Assembly (NCBI GenBank): GCA_964430875.1
Contig: CAYSHP010000014.1
Coordinates: 1 to 45,550 of the forward strand
Direction: 5' to 3'
DNA from: M55B127 sp035269185
GTDB lineage: Bacteria; Bacillota; Halanaerobiia; Halanaerobiales; M55B127
Length of the DNA: 45,550 nt
The position numbers and the translations under genes were made by a program. Positions 14,184 through 23,409 of this stretch are shown one piece after another; position 1 is the stretch's first letter; the number at the start of each line of letters is the position of its first letter. The notes under the pieces were generated by a model that was not told where the DNA came from, searched no databases, and was given only the letters and a program-made list of their open reading frames with translations.

Positions 14184-16433
14184 CTATAGGGTATAATATA
14201 ATCCATGCTTTTTAATATAATCTATTAAGTTTTGATAGGTATCATTTTTTGCTATAGTACTGCTATCACCAATGATAATCAACTTTCTTTTTGCTCGGGT
14301 TAAAGCAACATTTAATCTCCTTAAGTCTCTAAGAAAACCAATATTATTGTGTTCATTGCTTCTTACTAAGGAAATTAAAACAACTTCCTTTTCCCGGCCT
14401 TGAAAACCATCAACTGTTTTTATTTCTAAATTTTCTATATTTGTATGCTTTTTCAATAAGTCTACTTGATCTTTATAAGGAGCAATTACTGCAATATCTT
14501 CTGGTTGTAATTCTGATTTTAGTGCTTCATCTACTATATCAAGTAAAATCTCCATTTCTACAGGGTTGTCATAAGAATTAGACCCTTTTAGAGAACGCTC
14601 TTCGGCTGTCATCTCGACTGTATCAATAAATACAATGGGTTGTTCAGGATTTAAGGATTTATCAGTAAAGCACTTTTTCCCTTCCATACAATATCCCAGG
14701 TCTTTTAAAGTATGGTCTGCTACTTCAGGCGCACTTTTTAACTTTCCAGCATAGAATTCATGGTTAGAAAAGTCCATGATATCATCATGCATCCTATATT
14801 GGATTTCTAACATAGACCTTATTTCATCAGCATATATCTCATATAGCCTTTCAAACATGGACTTGCTGAGTCCTTGTTTAGCTGCTTTTTGACTTAATAT
14901 GGTCGGTGGTAGTTGTTTATGATCACCAATTAATATAACTTTATCACCTTTAATAAAAGGTATTAAGGAAGCAGGTTCAGTGGATTGAGTTGCCTCATCA
15001 ATAACTATAAGATCAAAATCATAATCACTTAAAAGTTCAGAACCCGCTGTGGAGTTAGTTGTACAAACAACTTCCGCCTTTTCTAAAAGTTCTTTAACAG
15101 CCTTTTGTTCTAATTTTTCAATTCTATTAAAGAGACCATCTATCTCATCTTGAATCTCGAGCCATTTAGCCATATCTTTTATTATCGAAGGTTCTACCCC
15201 ACGGGCTCCCTGTTCTTTTTGTGCTTTTTCTTTGATCATTTTATCGCTCATACCCCGTCTTAAACTATCACCAGGATGTTGGTACTGATCTTGCTCATCC
15301 AAAAGATCTTGAGCTTTTTCTCTTAATTTATCTGCTTCTTTATAGTCGGGATGTTCTAGTATCTTATAATCTAAAGTATGCTTGCGTAAAAGTGGGGTAA
15401 CTCTAATGGGATGTCCTAATCTCAAGACTTCAGTACCCATATTAACTAATCTCTCAACCAGATTATCTACTGCTACATTTGAATCTGCAGTAGCTAATAT
15501 CTCTTTTTTATCTTTTACACCTTGATTGATAATCTCAATAGCAGTCATCGTTTTTCCAGTTCCAGGAGGACCCTGGATAAGGGAAAAATCTTCAGCTTTA
15601 AGAGATCTTTTGACTGCCTCTTTTTGGGACTGATTAAGATCATCATTTACCCATTCTAAGTTATCAAAAGACTTCTCATTCCATTTTAGCTCTTCTAGAC
15701 CTAACATTTTTCTCTGTAGTTCGCCTAATCTACTATCACTTTTTGCATTTCTAAAGTTCTTAAGTGCATCTAACATTCTCTGAAATGTTATATCATTTAC
15801 ATAAAGGTCTACTCGCAAAGAATCACCAAATACAAATCCTGATGGTTTCTCATCAAAGACTACCGTCATTGAATAATTGGTCTTTTCAGCTACTGTACCA
15901 GTGGGATTATTATCATCTAATGGCTTGTTTTTACTTACCATTACTAGATCTCCAATACTGATTTCAGTATCTGGTAGTTTTTCACCAACCTCTTCTTTCA
16001 TGAATTTCACTTTTGGTTTATGGTCATAAGTATGACCATCACCTTTACCCCTCATATTTAAAAGTGCTCTCCCTTTTTTTTCACGAGCGCGGGGAGAAAG
16101 GCGTTTGATTTCAATTTCATGTCTTTCCATTTCTTCCTGTCTTTCTAGTTCCACCAACTGTTTAAATTTATCATAATATCTAGTGATTTTTTTTCGTCTT
16201 TCAGCATCATTATCAACTTCTAGATGTACTTTAACACCGCCAATTTTATTATTATCCATTATATTTACTACTTTATCACAAACATCTTTTTTTACTTCTA
16301 CTTCTGCCACATTGTTTCTTATATTAATATTCCCAATATCATTACTGCTAATATCAGCCTCATTTATAAAAGCACCAACAATATCGCCAGGACCAATATG
16401 CTTATCAATATCTCTAATAATGATATTTTGCAT
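14184..16433 (-). CDS. IGHMBP2-family superfamily 1 helicase with N-terminal DbpA-like domain
   Basis: 749 residues. Residues about 12-75 (GPGDIVGAFINEADISSNDIG... then GGVKVHLEV) resemble the RRM-like RNA-binding domain of DEAD-box helicase DbpA. Residues about 80-250 are the IGHMBP2-type N-terminal region (LSPRAREKKGRALLNMRG, GDLVMVS). The SF1B motor follows: Walker A GPPGTGKT (288-295), Walker B VIDEATQSTEP, GDHKQLPPT, QYRMH, and the C-terminal TVDGFQGREKEVV and NVALTRAKRKL. Relatives unwind RNA or DNA 5' to 3'. The substrate is unknown; the added domain points to structured RNA. Last gene of its operon. Confidence 0.88.
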   Translation of the reverse strand: MQNIIIRDIDKHIGPGDIVGAFINEADISSNDIGNINIRNNVAEVEVKKDVCDKVVNIMDNNKIGGVKVHLEVDNDAERRKKITRYYDKFKQLVELERQEEMERHEIEIKRLSPRAREKKGRALLNMRGKGDGHTYDHKPKVKFMKEEVGEKLPDTEISIGDLVMVSKNKPLDDNNPTGTVAEKTNYSMTVVFDEKPSGFVFGDSLRVDLYVNDITFQRMLDALKNFRNAKSDSRLGELQRKMLGLEELKWNEKSFDNLEWVNDDLNQSQKEAVKRSLKAEDFSLIQGPPGTGKTMTAIEIINQGVKDKKEILATADSNVAVDNLVERLVNMGTEVLRLGHPIRVTPLLRKHTLDYKILEHPDYKEADKLREKAQDLLDEQDQYQHPGDSLRRGMSDKMIKEKAQKEQGARGVEPSIIKDMAKWLEIQDEIDGLFNRIEKLEQKAVKELLEKAEVVCTTNSTAGSELLSDYDFDLIVIDEATQSTEPASLIPFIKGDKVILIGDHKQLPPTILSQKAAKQGLSKSMFERLYEIYADEIRSMLEIQYRMHDDIMDFSNHEFYAGKLKSAPEVADHTLKDLGYCMEGKKCFTDKSLNPEQPIVFIDTVEMTAEERSLKGSNSYDNPVEMEILLDIVDEALKSELQPEDIAVIAPYKDQVDLLKKHTNIENLEIKTVDGFQGREKEVVLISLVRSNEHNNIGFLRDLRRLNVALTRAKRKLIIIGDSSTIAKNDTYQNLIDYIKKHGLYYTL

Positions 16434-16492
16434 ATTAACACCTCCTAGTCGTATTGTTTGCTGTTTTGTTCAACTTTAATTTTATGCAAACT

Positions 16493-17035
16493 TTAAGTCT
16501 TTAAGTTTTCGTTATCTTCAAAAACTTTACTTCCTACTGCTGTATCCTGACCTTGGTACTTCCCTTGATAGGGAAATTCAGCTTCTTGGTCCATTTTTGC
16601 AATTACTAATTGACATATGCGGCGGCCTGCCTTTAACTTAATAGGCAGACGATTAGCATTATATAGTTCTAAGGTAATTTTACCTGCAAAACCGGGATCG
16701 ACCCAGCCTGCATTTTGAATAAACAACCCCATTCTTCCTATTGAGCTTCTACCTTCTACAAAAGCGGTAAGATTATTAGGAAGTTTTATATACTCCTCAG
16801 TTGTTGCTAAAAGAAAGGAGTGGGGCGGTATAACAATCTCTTCACTATTTATTTCATTATAATTTAACTTATCTTCTAAAGTCATAACTTCCATTTGATT
16901 TTCATCAATTTTGAGATAATTAGTACCTAATCTCAAATCAATAGAAGCAGGTTGAATTAAATATTCTTCAAAGGGATCAATAATTAAAGTATCTTCTTTT
17001 ATTAAGTTTTTTATTGTTTTGTCTGAGATTATCAT
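16493..17035 (-). CDS. dcd: dCTP deaminase
   Basis: A 180-residue member of the dCTP deaminase/dUTPase family, which makes dUTP (or dUMP in bifunctional forms) for dTMP synthesis. Conserved segments are FVEGRSSIGRMGLFIQNAGWVDPGFAGKITLEL, with the catalytic Glu in the last part, and KAGRRICQLV. I use the ATG at 17035, five bases after AAGGAGAG; a TTG at 17056 would precede the ribosome binding site. Whether it is mono- or bifunctional cannot be decided here. Confidence 0.92.
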   Translation of the reverse strand: MIISDKTIKNLIKEDTLIIDPFEEYLIQPASIDLRLGTNYLKIDENQMEVMTLEDKLNYNEINSEEIVIPPHSFLLATTEEYIKLPNNLTAFVEGRSSIGRMGLFIQNAGWVDPGFAGKITLELYNANRLPIKLKAGRRICQLVIAKMDQEAEFPYQGKYQGQDTAVGSKVFEDNENLKT

Positions 17036-17056
17036 TGAGACTCTCCTTATATGCAA

Positions 17057-17512
17057 TTATTCTTCTACTGCAATGTGTTTTACAATATTACCTCTTGTAA
17101 CAATTCCTATTAACTGACCAGAATTATCTACCACTGGTAATCTGTTAATATTTTCTTGATGCATTATTGTCGCTAAATCCTCAATTGAAGTATCAGGACT
17201 AACTGTTACAACATCTTCTGTCATTAGTTCTTTTACTTTTACTGCCACAAATTTTTTAAATTCTTCTCTAAACTTCTTATAACTCTCTAAATAAATTATG
17301 CCACCTATCACATTTATATATTCCGGAAAATGTAGTTTTTTATCTTTAATGATCAAATCATTTTCCGTAACAATACCTACCAGTTCTCCATTTTGAACAA
17401 CCGGTAAACCACTAATATCTTTTTCACTCATTAAATTAGCTGCCTCTTTTACACTGGTCTCTGGATCAACTGTAACTACATCTGTAGTCATAATATCTTT
17501 AGCAGTAATCAT
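17057..17512 (-). CDS. CBS-domain pair protein
   Basis: A 151-residue protein made of two CBS domains (about residues 1-60 and 92-150) with a roughly 35-residue insert between them. Each has the pattern DIMTTDVVTVDPETSVKEAA / ELMTEDVVTVSPDTSIEDLA and ends in GLPVV or NRLPVV followed by GIVTEND or GIVTRGN. CBS pairs bind adenine nucleotides and sense energy state. No effector domain is attached and the partner is unknown. It sits between nnrDE and dcd with one or no bases between genes. Confidence 0.88.
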   Translation of the reverse strand: MITAKDIMTTDVVTVDPETSVKEAANLMSEKDISGLPVVQNGELVGIVTENDLIIKDKKLHFPEYINVIGGIIYLESYKKFREEFKKFVAVKVKELMTEDVVTVSPDTSIEDLATIMHQENINRLPVVDNSGQLIGIVTRGNIVKHIAVEE

Positions 17513-17513
17513 T

Positions 17514-19022
17514 TTAACACCCCCGTTTAATTTTTGAAATAGCAGGAGGTATACTGTCTATTAAATCACTTGCCATAACAGAGTAAGAACCTATATTTTT
17601 TGTAGCAATATCTCCAGCTAATCCATGTAAATATACCCCTAATACTGCACTTTTAAACACTTCTAACTTTTGCCCAATAAGTGAGCTTATAATACCAGTT
17701 AACACATCTCCACTACCGGCAGTTGCCATACCTTCATTACCTGTATTATTTATATATATATTACCCTTTTTATCAGATATGAGGGAACTTGCACCTTTAA
17801 GAACTAAATTTACATTATATTTTTTTGTAAATTCTCTGACATATTTTATCCTGTTATCTTCAATTTCTTGAATAGATTTATTAATTAAGTTGGCAAATTC
17901 ACCGGGATGAGGAGTTAATATTATTTCTTTATTTGTCTTCTTTAATTCTTCTAAATTCAAGTTATTAATACCATCTGCATCTATAACCACCGGTATTTTA
18001 GTATTTTCTAAAACAAAAGAAACAACCTCTTTTTGTTTTTCTCCTCTTCCCAAGCCAGGTCCTAAAGCAATCACATCATAATTTCTAATTTCTTTATCTA
18101 TATTAACGATTGTTAAATCATCTGAAATAAGTTCTTTACAATACCTGCTGACAGTTTGATTAATTTTTTCAGGTATTAATGTTTTTACTAGTCCAGAACC
18201 CATTTTAAGAGCACTTTCTCCACTTAGGGCTGGGGCACCTTCTAAACCTTTTGAACCCCCGATTACTAATGTTTTTCCAAAGGTACCTTTGTGGCCAGTC
18301 CTGCCTCTTTTTGGTAATAACTCACCAGCTTCAGGGCAGGTTAACATATTATGCTTATATTTTACCTGTTCAATAAGGTTTTGGGGAAAACCCAAATCAA
18401 TAATATTCAGTTCACCTGTATATTGTCGGCCTGGATAAATATGATGGCCGACCTTACTAAAAGCCATTGTTACAGTAATATCAGCCTCTATGGCTGAACC
18501 CATAACTTCACCGTTCTTTCCATTAATACCACTTGGAATATCAACAGCAACTACATCATTATTACTTTCATTAATCATCTTGACAATCTTTAAATAGGGA
18601 GATCTTAAATTTCCAGTTAAACCAGTCCCTAATAGGCTATCAACTATAAGATCAGAATGAGATACAGCTTCTTTAATCATTGAAAAGTCTGAATCTTTGT
18701 AGAAAAATTGTATATCTATATCTCTTAATTTACATATATTATAGTTTTTTAAGGGATCTTTATTTAACTTCTCTTTTCTCCCTACTATTATTATTTTAAC
18801 ATTATAATTACATATATCAAGTAATCTTCCAATTACAAGACCGTCACCACCATTATTTCCGGCTCCAGCCATTATTAATATTTTGTTATTGCTGTCATAA
18901 TTTTCTTTTATTATTTCATAAGTTTTGCGGCCGGCTGTTTCCATAAGTAACAGAGACTCAAAGCCATTATCAATAACTTTTTGGTCAAGATTAGTCATCT
19001 CTTCTGGAGTTAAAACAATCAT
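17514..19022 (-). CDS. nnrDE: Bifunctional NAD(P)HX epimerase/dehydratase
   Basis: A 502-residue repair enzyme for hydrated NAD(P)H. The N-terminal half is the YjeF_N epimerase (AGAGNNGGDGLVIGRLL around residue 55). The C-terminal half is the ADP/ATP-dependent dehydratase (GALGPGLGRG-like loop, ILTPHPGEFANL, GSGDVLTGIISSLIGQ), with a ribokinase-like fold. The fused form is usual in bacteria. Its start overlaps the acpS stop by four bases. Confidence 0.94.
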   Translation of the reverse strand: MIVLTPEEMTNLDQKVIDNGFESLLLMETAGRKTYEIIKENYDSNNKILIMAGAGNNGGDGLVIGRLLDICNYNVKIIIVGRKEKLNKDPLKNYNICKLRDIDIQFFYKDSDFSMIKEAVSHSDLIVDSLLGTGLTGNLRSPYLKIVKMINESNNDVVAVDIPSGINGKNGEVMGSAIEADITVTMAFSKVGHHIYPGRQYTGELNIIDLGFPQNLIEQVKYKHNMLTCPEAGELLPKRGRTGHKGTFGKTLVIGGSKGLEGAPALSGESALKMGSGLVKTLIPEKINQTVSRYCKELISDDLTIVNIDKEIRNYDVIALGPGLGRGEKQKEVVSFVLENTKIPVVIDADGINNLNLEELKKTNKEIILTPHPGEFANLINKSIQEIEDNRIKYVREFTKKYNVNLVLKGASSLISDKKGNIYINNTGNEGMATAGSGDVLTGIISSLIGQKLEVFKSAVLGVYLHGLAGDIATKNIGSYSVMASDLIDSIPPAISKIKRGC

Positions 19023-19438
19023 TTTATTCTCCCCTTTAAAATTATATTAGCTGTCACATAATTTTTTTCATGACTTAAAGAGATCAAAATATCTGTTACA
19101 TTTTTTTCCTCAGCTGCCAATAAAGCTTTGCCTGAGAGATTTACTTTAGGTTTTTTATTTTCCTTTTTATCAATTTCTATACTTTTATAGGCAATATTAT
19201 AATCACTTTCTATTGCTTTAATAAATGCTTCTTTAGCACTAAACCTAACTGCAAATGACTCCAATGCTCTCTTTTTAGATTGACAGTAGTTTATTTCCTT
19301 AGGTGTAAATATTCTTGTCAAAAATTTATCGCCCTGCTTATCTATTAAGTCTTTTATTCTCTTCACCTCAAGAATATCTACTCCTAAGCCAATAACTTCA
19401 TTTTTAGTTGTCTCTTTATTATGATTATTTAAAGTCAT
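19019..19438 (-). CDS. acpS: Holo-[acyl-carrier-protein] synthase AcpS
   Basis: AcpS moves phosphopantetheine from CoA to the serine of acyl carrier protein. The 139-residue protein has the metal-binding start IGLGVDILEVKRI and the SAKEAFIKAI motif (RFSAKEAF). A 15-residue Asn/Lys/Thr-rich extension precedes the conserved start. GAAGG lies eight bases before the ATG. First gene of the operon acpS-nnrDE-CBS-dcd-helicase, 86 bases after glmS. Confidence 0.93.
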   Translation of the reverse strand: MTLNNHNKETTKNEVIGLGVDILEVKRIKDLIDKQGDKFLTRIFTPKEINYCQSKKRALESFAVRFSAKEAFIKAIESDYNIAYKSIEIDKKENKKPKVNLSGKALLAAEEKNVTDILISLSHEKNYVTANIILKGRIK

Positions 19439-19482
19439 TTTTATACCTTCTTTTAATTACTTTTAATAAAAATTATGAAGAC

Positions 19483-19510
19483 AAAAAAAGGGGGAGTACT
19501 CCCCTTTTTT
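19483..19510 (-). terminator. Intrinsic terminator after glmS
   Basis: A GC-rich stem flanked by A- and T-runs: on the minus strand A6-GGGGA, a GTAC loop, TCCCC(C)-T7. It lies 14 bases past the glmS stop. The run of seven T is a classic release signal. Confidence 0.93.
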
Positions 19511-19524
19511 ATTTCACTTTTTAA

Positions 19525-21351
19525 TTACTCAACAGTTACACTTTTAGCTAGGTTTCTTGGTTGATCAATATCACAACCTCTAAGTAGAGCTGTATGATAA
19601 GCTAAAAGCTGTAGTGGTACTATCGCTAAAGCACCCGTAAATAGTTCATTTACTTCAGGTATATAGATAATATGGTCTACTACATCTTCAACATCTTCCG
19701 CATCTTTATGAACTATTGCTGTAACATCTCCACCTCTTGCCTTAACTTCTGTTACATTACTTAATGTTTTTTCAAAAACAGTTGCTCTAGTACCTAAAGC
19801 CACGACTGGAACCCCTTCTTCTATTAAGGCTAAAGTACCATGCTTTAATTCTCCAGCTGGATAAGCTTCTGCATGTATATATGAAATTTCCTTTAACTTT
19901 AAAGCACCTTCCATCGCTAATGTATAATCAGTATGTCTACCTATAAAAAAGGCACTTTCACTATTAGCATACTGTTTAGCTCTCTCTTCCATAACTTGTT
20001 CACTATTTTCAATTACATCGTCTAAAAGATCAGGTAACTTAATTAAATCTTTAGACATTTGTAAATATCTATCATTATCTATTCTCTCTTGTTTTTTGGC
20101 TAAAAAGAGGCTGAACATATAAAAAGCTACTACCATATTTAGATAGGCCTTTGTAGAAGCAACTGAAATTTCAGGGCCTGCTTTTAATAAAAGGACATCA
20201 TCTGCTTCTCGCGCAATACTACTGCCCCGTGAATTTGTAAAAGCTAATACTCTTGCCCCTTTCTTTTTAGCCAAACGTAAACTAGCTAAGGTATCAGATG
20301 TTTCTCCAGACTGACTTACGGCAATAACTAGATCATTTTCTGTTATGGGAACATTTCTATATCTATATTCAGAAGCTACATCAACCTCTATATTTAGTTT
20401 TGAAAGGTCTTCCATCATATATTTACCAATTAAACAAGAATGGTAAGCAGTACCACAGGCAATCAAATGAACTTTATTTAAATTATCAATAAACTTCTTA
20501 TCTAAATTTAATTCTTCTAATTCAATCCCCTCTGGAGTAACCCTATTTGCCATTAATCTGCGTACAGCATCGGGTTGTTCATGAATTTCCTTTAACATAA
20601 AGTGGTCATAGCCCTGTTTTTCAGCCATCTCAGGATCCCAGTCTACATGATAGATTTCTTTATCTTTAGGCTCCAAATTAAAATCATAGATATCTATTTG
20701 CTCTTTATTGATTACAGCAAATTCACCATCTTCAAGTATATAAAAGTCTCTTGTTTCACCTAAAAAAGCTGGTATATCTGAAGCTATATAGTTTTCATTT
20801 TCACCGATACCAATAATTAAAGGACTGTCCTTTCTTGCAACATATATCTTATCAGGATCATATTTAGAAAGAATTGTTAAAGCATATGAACCTTCTAATC
20901 TATTAACTGTCTTTTTAAGTGCCTTTAAGATGTCTTCTTCATAGTAATCTTCTAAAAGGTGAGCAATTACTTCCGTATCAGTTTCGGACTGAAATACATG
21001 TCCCTCATCTTTTAAATACTTCTTTATATTTTGGAAGTTTTCAATTATACCATTGTGAGCAATTACAAAGTTATTACCACAGTCACTATGGGGATGTGAA
21101 TTTGTATCAGAGGGCTGCCCATGGGTAGCCCATCTTGTGTGTCCAATCCCTGTTGTACCACCATTTACATTGTCTTTTATACTATCTTTTAACTGTTCTA
21201 ATTTACCCTTTTTCTTGACAACATCTATATTTAAACCATCATTTACTGCAATTCCCGATGAATCATAACCTCTATACTCTAAACGTTTCAATCCACCATA
21301 AAGGATTGAAGCCGCCTTTTTGTCACCTACATAACCTACTATACCGCACAT
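19525..21351 (-). CDS. glmS: Glutamine--fructose-6-phosphate aminotransferase GlmS
   Basis: Makes glucosamine-6-phosphate from fructose-6-phosphate and glutamine, the entry step to peptidoglycan precursors. 608 residues: the N-terminal glutaminase with nucleophile Cys2 (MCGIVGYVG), HTRWATHG and HNGIIEN, then two SIS sugar-isomerase domains (SQSGETSDT and GRHTDYTLAMEGALKLKEISY) and the C-terminal PRNLAKSVTVE. GGAGG lies seven bases before the ATG. Regulated by the glmS ribozyme in its leader. Confidence 0.98.
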   Translation of the reverse strand: MCGIVGYVGDKKAASILYGGLKRLEYRGYDSSGIAVNDGLNIDVVKKKGKLEQLKDSIKDNVNGGTTGIGHTRWATHGQPSDTNSHPHSDCGNNFVIAHNGIIENFQNIKKYLKDEGHVFQSETDTEVIAHLLEDYYEEDILKALKKTVNRLEGSYALTILSKYDPDKIYVARKDSPLIIGIGENENYIASDIPAFLGETRDFYILEDGEFAVINKEQIDIYDFNLEPKDKEIYHVDWDPEMAEKQGYDHFMLKEIHEQPDAVRRLMANRVTPEGIELEELNLDKKFIDNLNKVHLIACGTAYHSCLIGKYMMEDLSKLNIEVDVASEYRYRNVPITENDLVIAVSQSGETSDTLASLRLAKKKGARVLAFTNSRGSSIAREADDVLLLKAGPEISVASTKAYLNMVVAFYMFSLFLAKKQERIDNDRYLQMSKDLIKLPDLLDDVIENSEQVMEERAKQYANSESAFFIGRHTDYTLAMEGALKLKEISYIHAEAYPAGELKHGTLALIEEGVPVVALGTRATVFEKTLSNVTEVKARGGDVTAIVHKDAEDVEDVVDHIIYIPEVNELFTGALAIVPLQLLAYHTALLRGCDIDQPRNLAKSVTVE

Positions 21352-21409
21352 ATATTTACCTCCGTTATTTATATTATATTCATTATTTTCAATTTTACTA
21401 TCAAAAGTA

Positions 21410-21552
21410 TCTCTGGTTTTTTTGTCCTTAAAGTCACCAATAAGTTTTGTAAAACCAGTTATGGCTTAATACTTAAAACCTGGAGAGATCCGCCGATATA
21501 TCGATTACTCTCCACCTCGTCAACTCCATTACAGAGTCCGGGCGCTTTAATT
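21410..21552 (-). ncRNA. glmS ribozyme/riboswitch
   Basis: A self-cleaving RNA in the glmS leader that is activated by glucosamine-6-phosphate; the cut mRNA is then degraded. On the minus strand the consensus blocks are present in order: AAGCGCC (cleavage between 21546 and 21545), GTTGACGAGG, ATCGA, CGGCGGAT, and a 3' pseudoknot domain closed by CTGGTTTT with AAAACCAG. The P2.1 arms GGAGAG and CTCTCC still pair although they differ from the B. subtilis bases, which supports a working fold. The whole 232-base glmM-glmS gap is accounted for by this leader. Its ends are approximate. Confidence 0.95.
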
Positions 21553-21583
21553 ATCTTTATTTTTTTAGATACCTCCTTTATCT

Positions 21584-22930
21584 TTAATTTAACTCTTCTT
21601 TAATTACGGAAGAAATTTTATCTTCCCACTTTTTGATCATATTTTCATCTTTTGCTTCTAACATTACTCTGATTACAGGCTCAGTACCTGATGCTCTAAC
21701 AAATATTCTACCTTGATTATCATAATCATCTTCTATTTTTTCTATTAGATTATTTATCCTCTTATTTGCAGAAAGTTTTTCTTTATTATTTATTCTTATA
21801 TTGATTAACTCCTGCGGCCAGGGTTGAAATATCTCATTAATATGACTTAAATTTTGGTTAAATTTCTTTAGATAATCTACCACTTTTAAGGAAGTTAATA
21901 CTCCATCACCTGTTTTATTATAATCAAACATAATAACATGTCCAGATTTTTCTCCTCCTAAATTATAGTTATTCTCTAAAAGGGTCTGTAATACATAACG
22001 GTCCCCATTTTTACATTTAACAATCTGGGCCCCTCTTTCATTAAGAAGTTCTTCTAAACCAAGATTACTATATCGGGTAGTTACAAGTGTCTTTTTCTTT
22101 AAATTATCTTCTTTAAGCATATTTAAAGCCAAAAAAGCCATTATATGGTCGCCATCTATTATATTACCTTTTTCATCGATCATTATCAAGCGATCTGCAT
22201 CTCCATCATAAGCAATACCTAAATCAGCTTGATGTTTTTGAGTGGCTGCTAATATTGTCTCCGGTTTAGTCGATCCACAGTTTAAGTTAATTTGTTTGCC
22301 ATCTGGTTTATCATTAATAGCAATTACTTCTGCCCCTAGTTTATTAAAAACTTGAGGAGCGATATCATAAGCTGCACCATTTGCACAGTCCAAAACTATC
22401 TTATAACCTGCAAAACTAGAATCAACAGTCTCTGTGATATAGTCTAAATATTGATGAAGTAATTTTTCTCTTTTAATTATATCGCCTACTTCAGTACCAA
22501 CCGGGGGAGTAATCCTCTTTTCATCAAGTATATATTCTTCGATTTTTAATTCTTCTTGATCAGTTAATTTAAACCCCTGACTGCTAAAAAATTTAATTCC
22601 ATTATCTTCAATTGGATTATGAGAAGCAGATATCATTACACCTCCAATTGCATCGGTGCTATCGGTCAGAAAAGAAACAGCCGGAGTAGAAATAATACCT
22701 AATTTAATAATATTTACGCCTACCGAATTAAAACCAGCAATTAAGGCCGATTCTAACATACTACCCGAAATACGGGTATCTTTGCCTATAAGAACAAAAA
22801 AATTTTCCTCTTTTTTACTTTTTTCTTTTAAAAATAATCCGCCAGCTTTACCTAATTTTAAAGCAAGTTCTGGAGTTAGTTCTTTGTTTGCAATACCTCT
22901 TACCCCATCTGTGCCAAAAATTTTACCCAT
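21584..22930 (-). CDS. glmM: Phosphoglucosamine mutase GlmM
   Basis: Converts glucosamine-6-phosphate to glucosamine-1-phosphate. 448 residues from the ATG at 22930; a GTG at 22939 lies inside the GAGGTG ribosome binding site and is rejected. The protein begins MGKIFGTDGVRG and has the phosphoserine loop SASHNP (Ser103), the metal loop DGDADR, the sugar-binding GEKSGH and the phosphate loop RASGTEPVIRVM. Third gene of cdaA-cdaR-glmM, a conserved order that links c-di-AMP synthesis to wall precursor supply. Confidence 0.97.
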   Translation of the reverse strand: MGKIFGTDGVRGIANKELTPELALKLGKAGGLFLKEKSKKEENFFVLIGKDTRISGSMLESALIAGFNSVGVNIIKLGIISTPAVSFLTDSTDAIGGVMISASHNPIEDNGIKFFSSQGFKLTDQEELKIEEYILDEKRITPPVGTEVGDIIKREKLLHQYLDYITETVDSSFAGYKIVLDCANGAAYDIAPQVFNKLGAEVIAINDKPDGKQINLNCGSTKPETILAATQKHQADLGIAYDGDADRLIMIDEKGNIIDGDHIMAFLALNMLKEDNLKKKTLVTTRYSNLGLEELLNERGAQIVKCKNGDRYVLQTLLENNYNLGGEKSGHVIMFDYNKTGDGVLTSLKVVDYLKKFNQNLSHINEIFQPWPQELINIRINNKEKLSANKRINNLIEKIEDDYDNQGRIFVRASGTEPVIRVMLEAKDENMIKKWEDKISSVIKEELN

Positions 22931-22965
22931 CAAATTCACCTCAAAATCATTATATTATATTGCTT

Positions 22966-23394
22966 TTATTCTTGATTATTTTTTTCTTCACTATTTTGTG
23001 AACCTTCTTGATCATAGGAGGTGATTGTTACCCTGACTATTGAAGGTTCTTTATAACTAATTTGTACTCCTTGAGGAGTCCTTATATTAACAATTCTTAT
23101 ATTATCACCTACTTGTACATCATTCAAATCAATATATGCATCAAAGTCTTCTGCACTATAGGTGTTAAAAAACCGGTAACCCTCTGGTTCAATCAAGACA
23201 GTTTGGTCTGATATATCTAAAACGACAAATTGTTCATTTAAATTTTCATACTTAATATTTAATCTTATCTGGTTGCTGCCAAAATCAAAACTACCCTGTA
23301 AGTTACCTTCCTGGTAGTTTACATACAACCAGAGAACAAATGCAATCAGTACAGCTATTATTATTATTTTATACCTGTTATAAAAATCTCTCAT
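22966..23394 (-). CDS. cdaR: YbbR-domain protein CdaR, short form
   Basis: A 142-residue protein with one N-terminal membrane helix (about residues 8-26, IIIIAVLIAFVLWLYVN) and a single extracytoplasmic YbbR-like beta domain. B. subtilis CdaR has several YbbR repeats and is several times longer, so this is a reduced version. CdaR regulates the c-di-AMP synthase CdaA at the membrane. The sequence is poorly conserved, so the call rests on the helix, the position and short YbbR-like strands. Confidence 0.8.
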   Translation of the reverse strand: MRDFYNRYKIIIIAVLIAFVLWLYVNYQEGNLQGSFDFGSNQIRLNIKYENLNEQFVVLDISDQTVLIEPEGYRFFNTYSAEDFDAYIDLNDVQVGDNIRIVNIRTPQGVQISYKEPSIVRVTITSYDQEGSQNSEEKNNQE

Positions 23395-23409
23395 TTTACT
23401 TCCCCCATT

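Noticed and set aside
21550..21583. A good AAAGGAGG ribosome binding site between glmM and the glmS ribozyme
   Set aside because: No start codon with an open frame follows it at a proper distance; it runs into the ribozyme. Taken as an orphan match or a relic.
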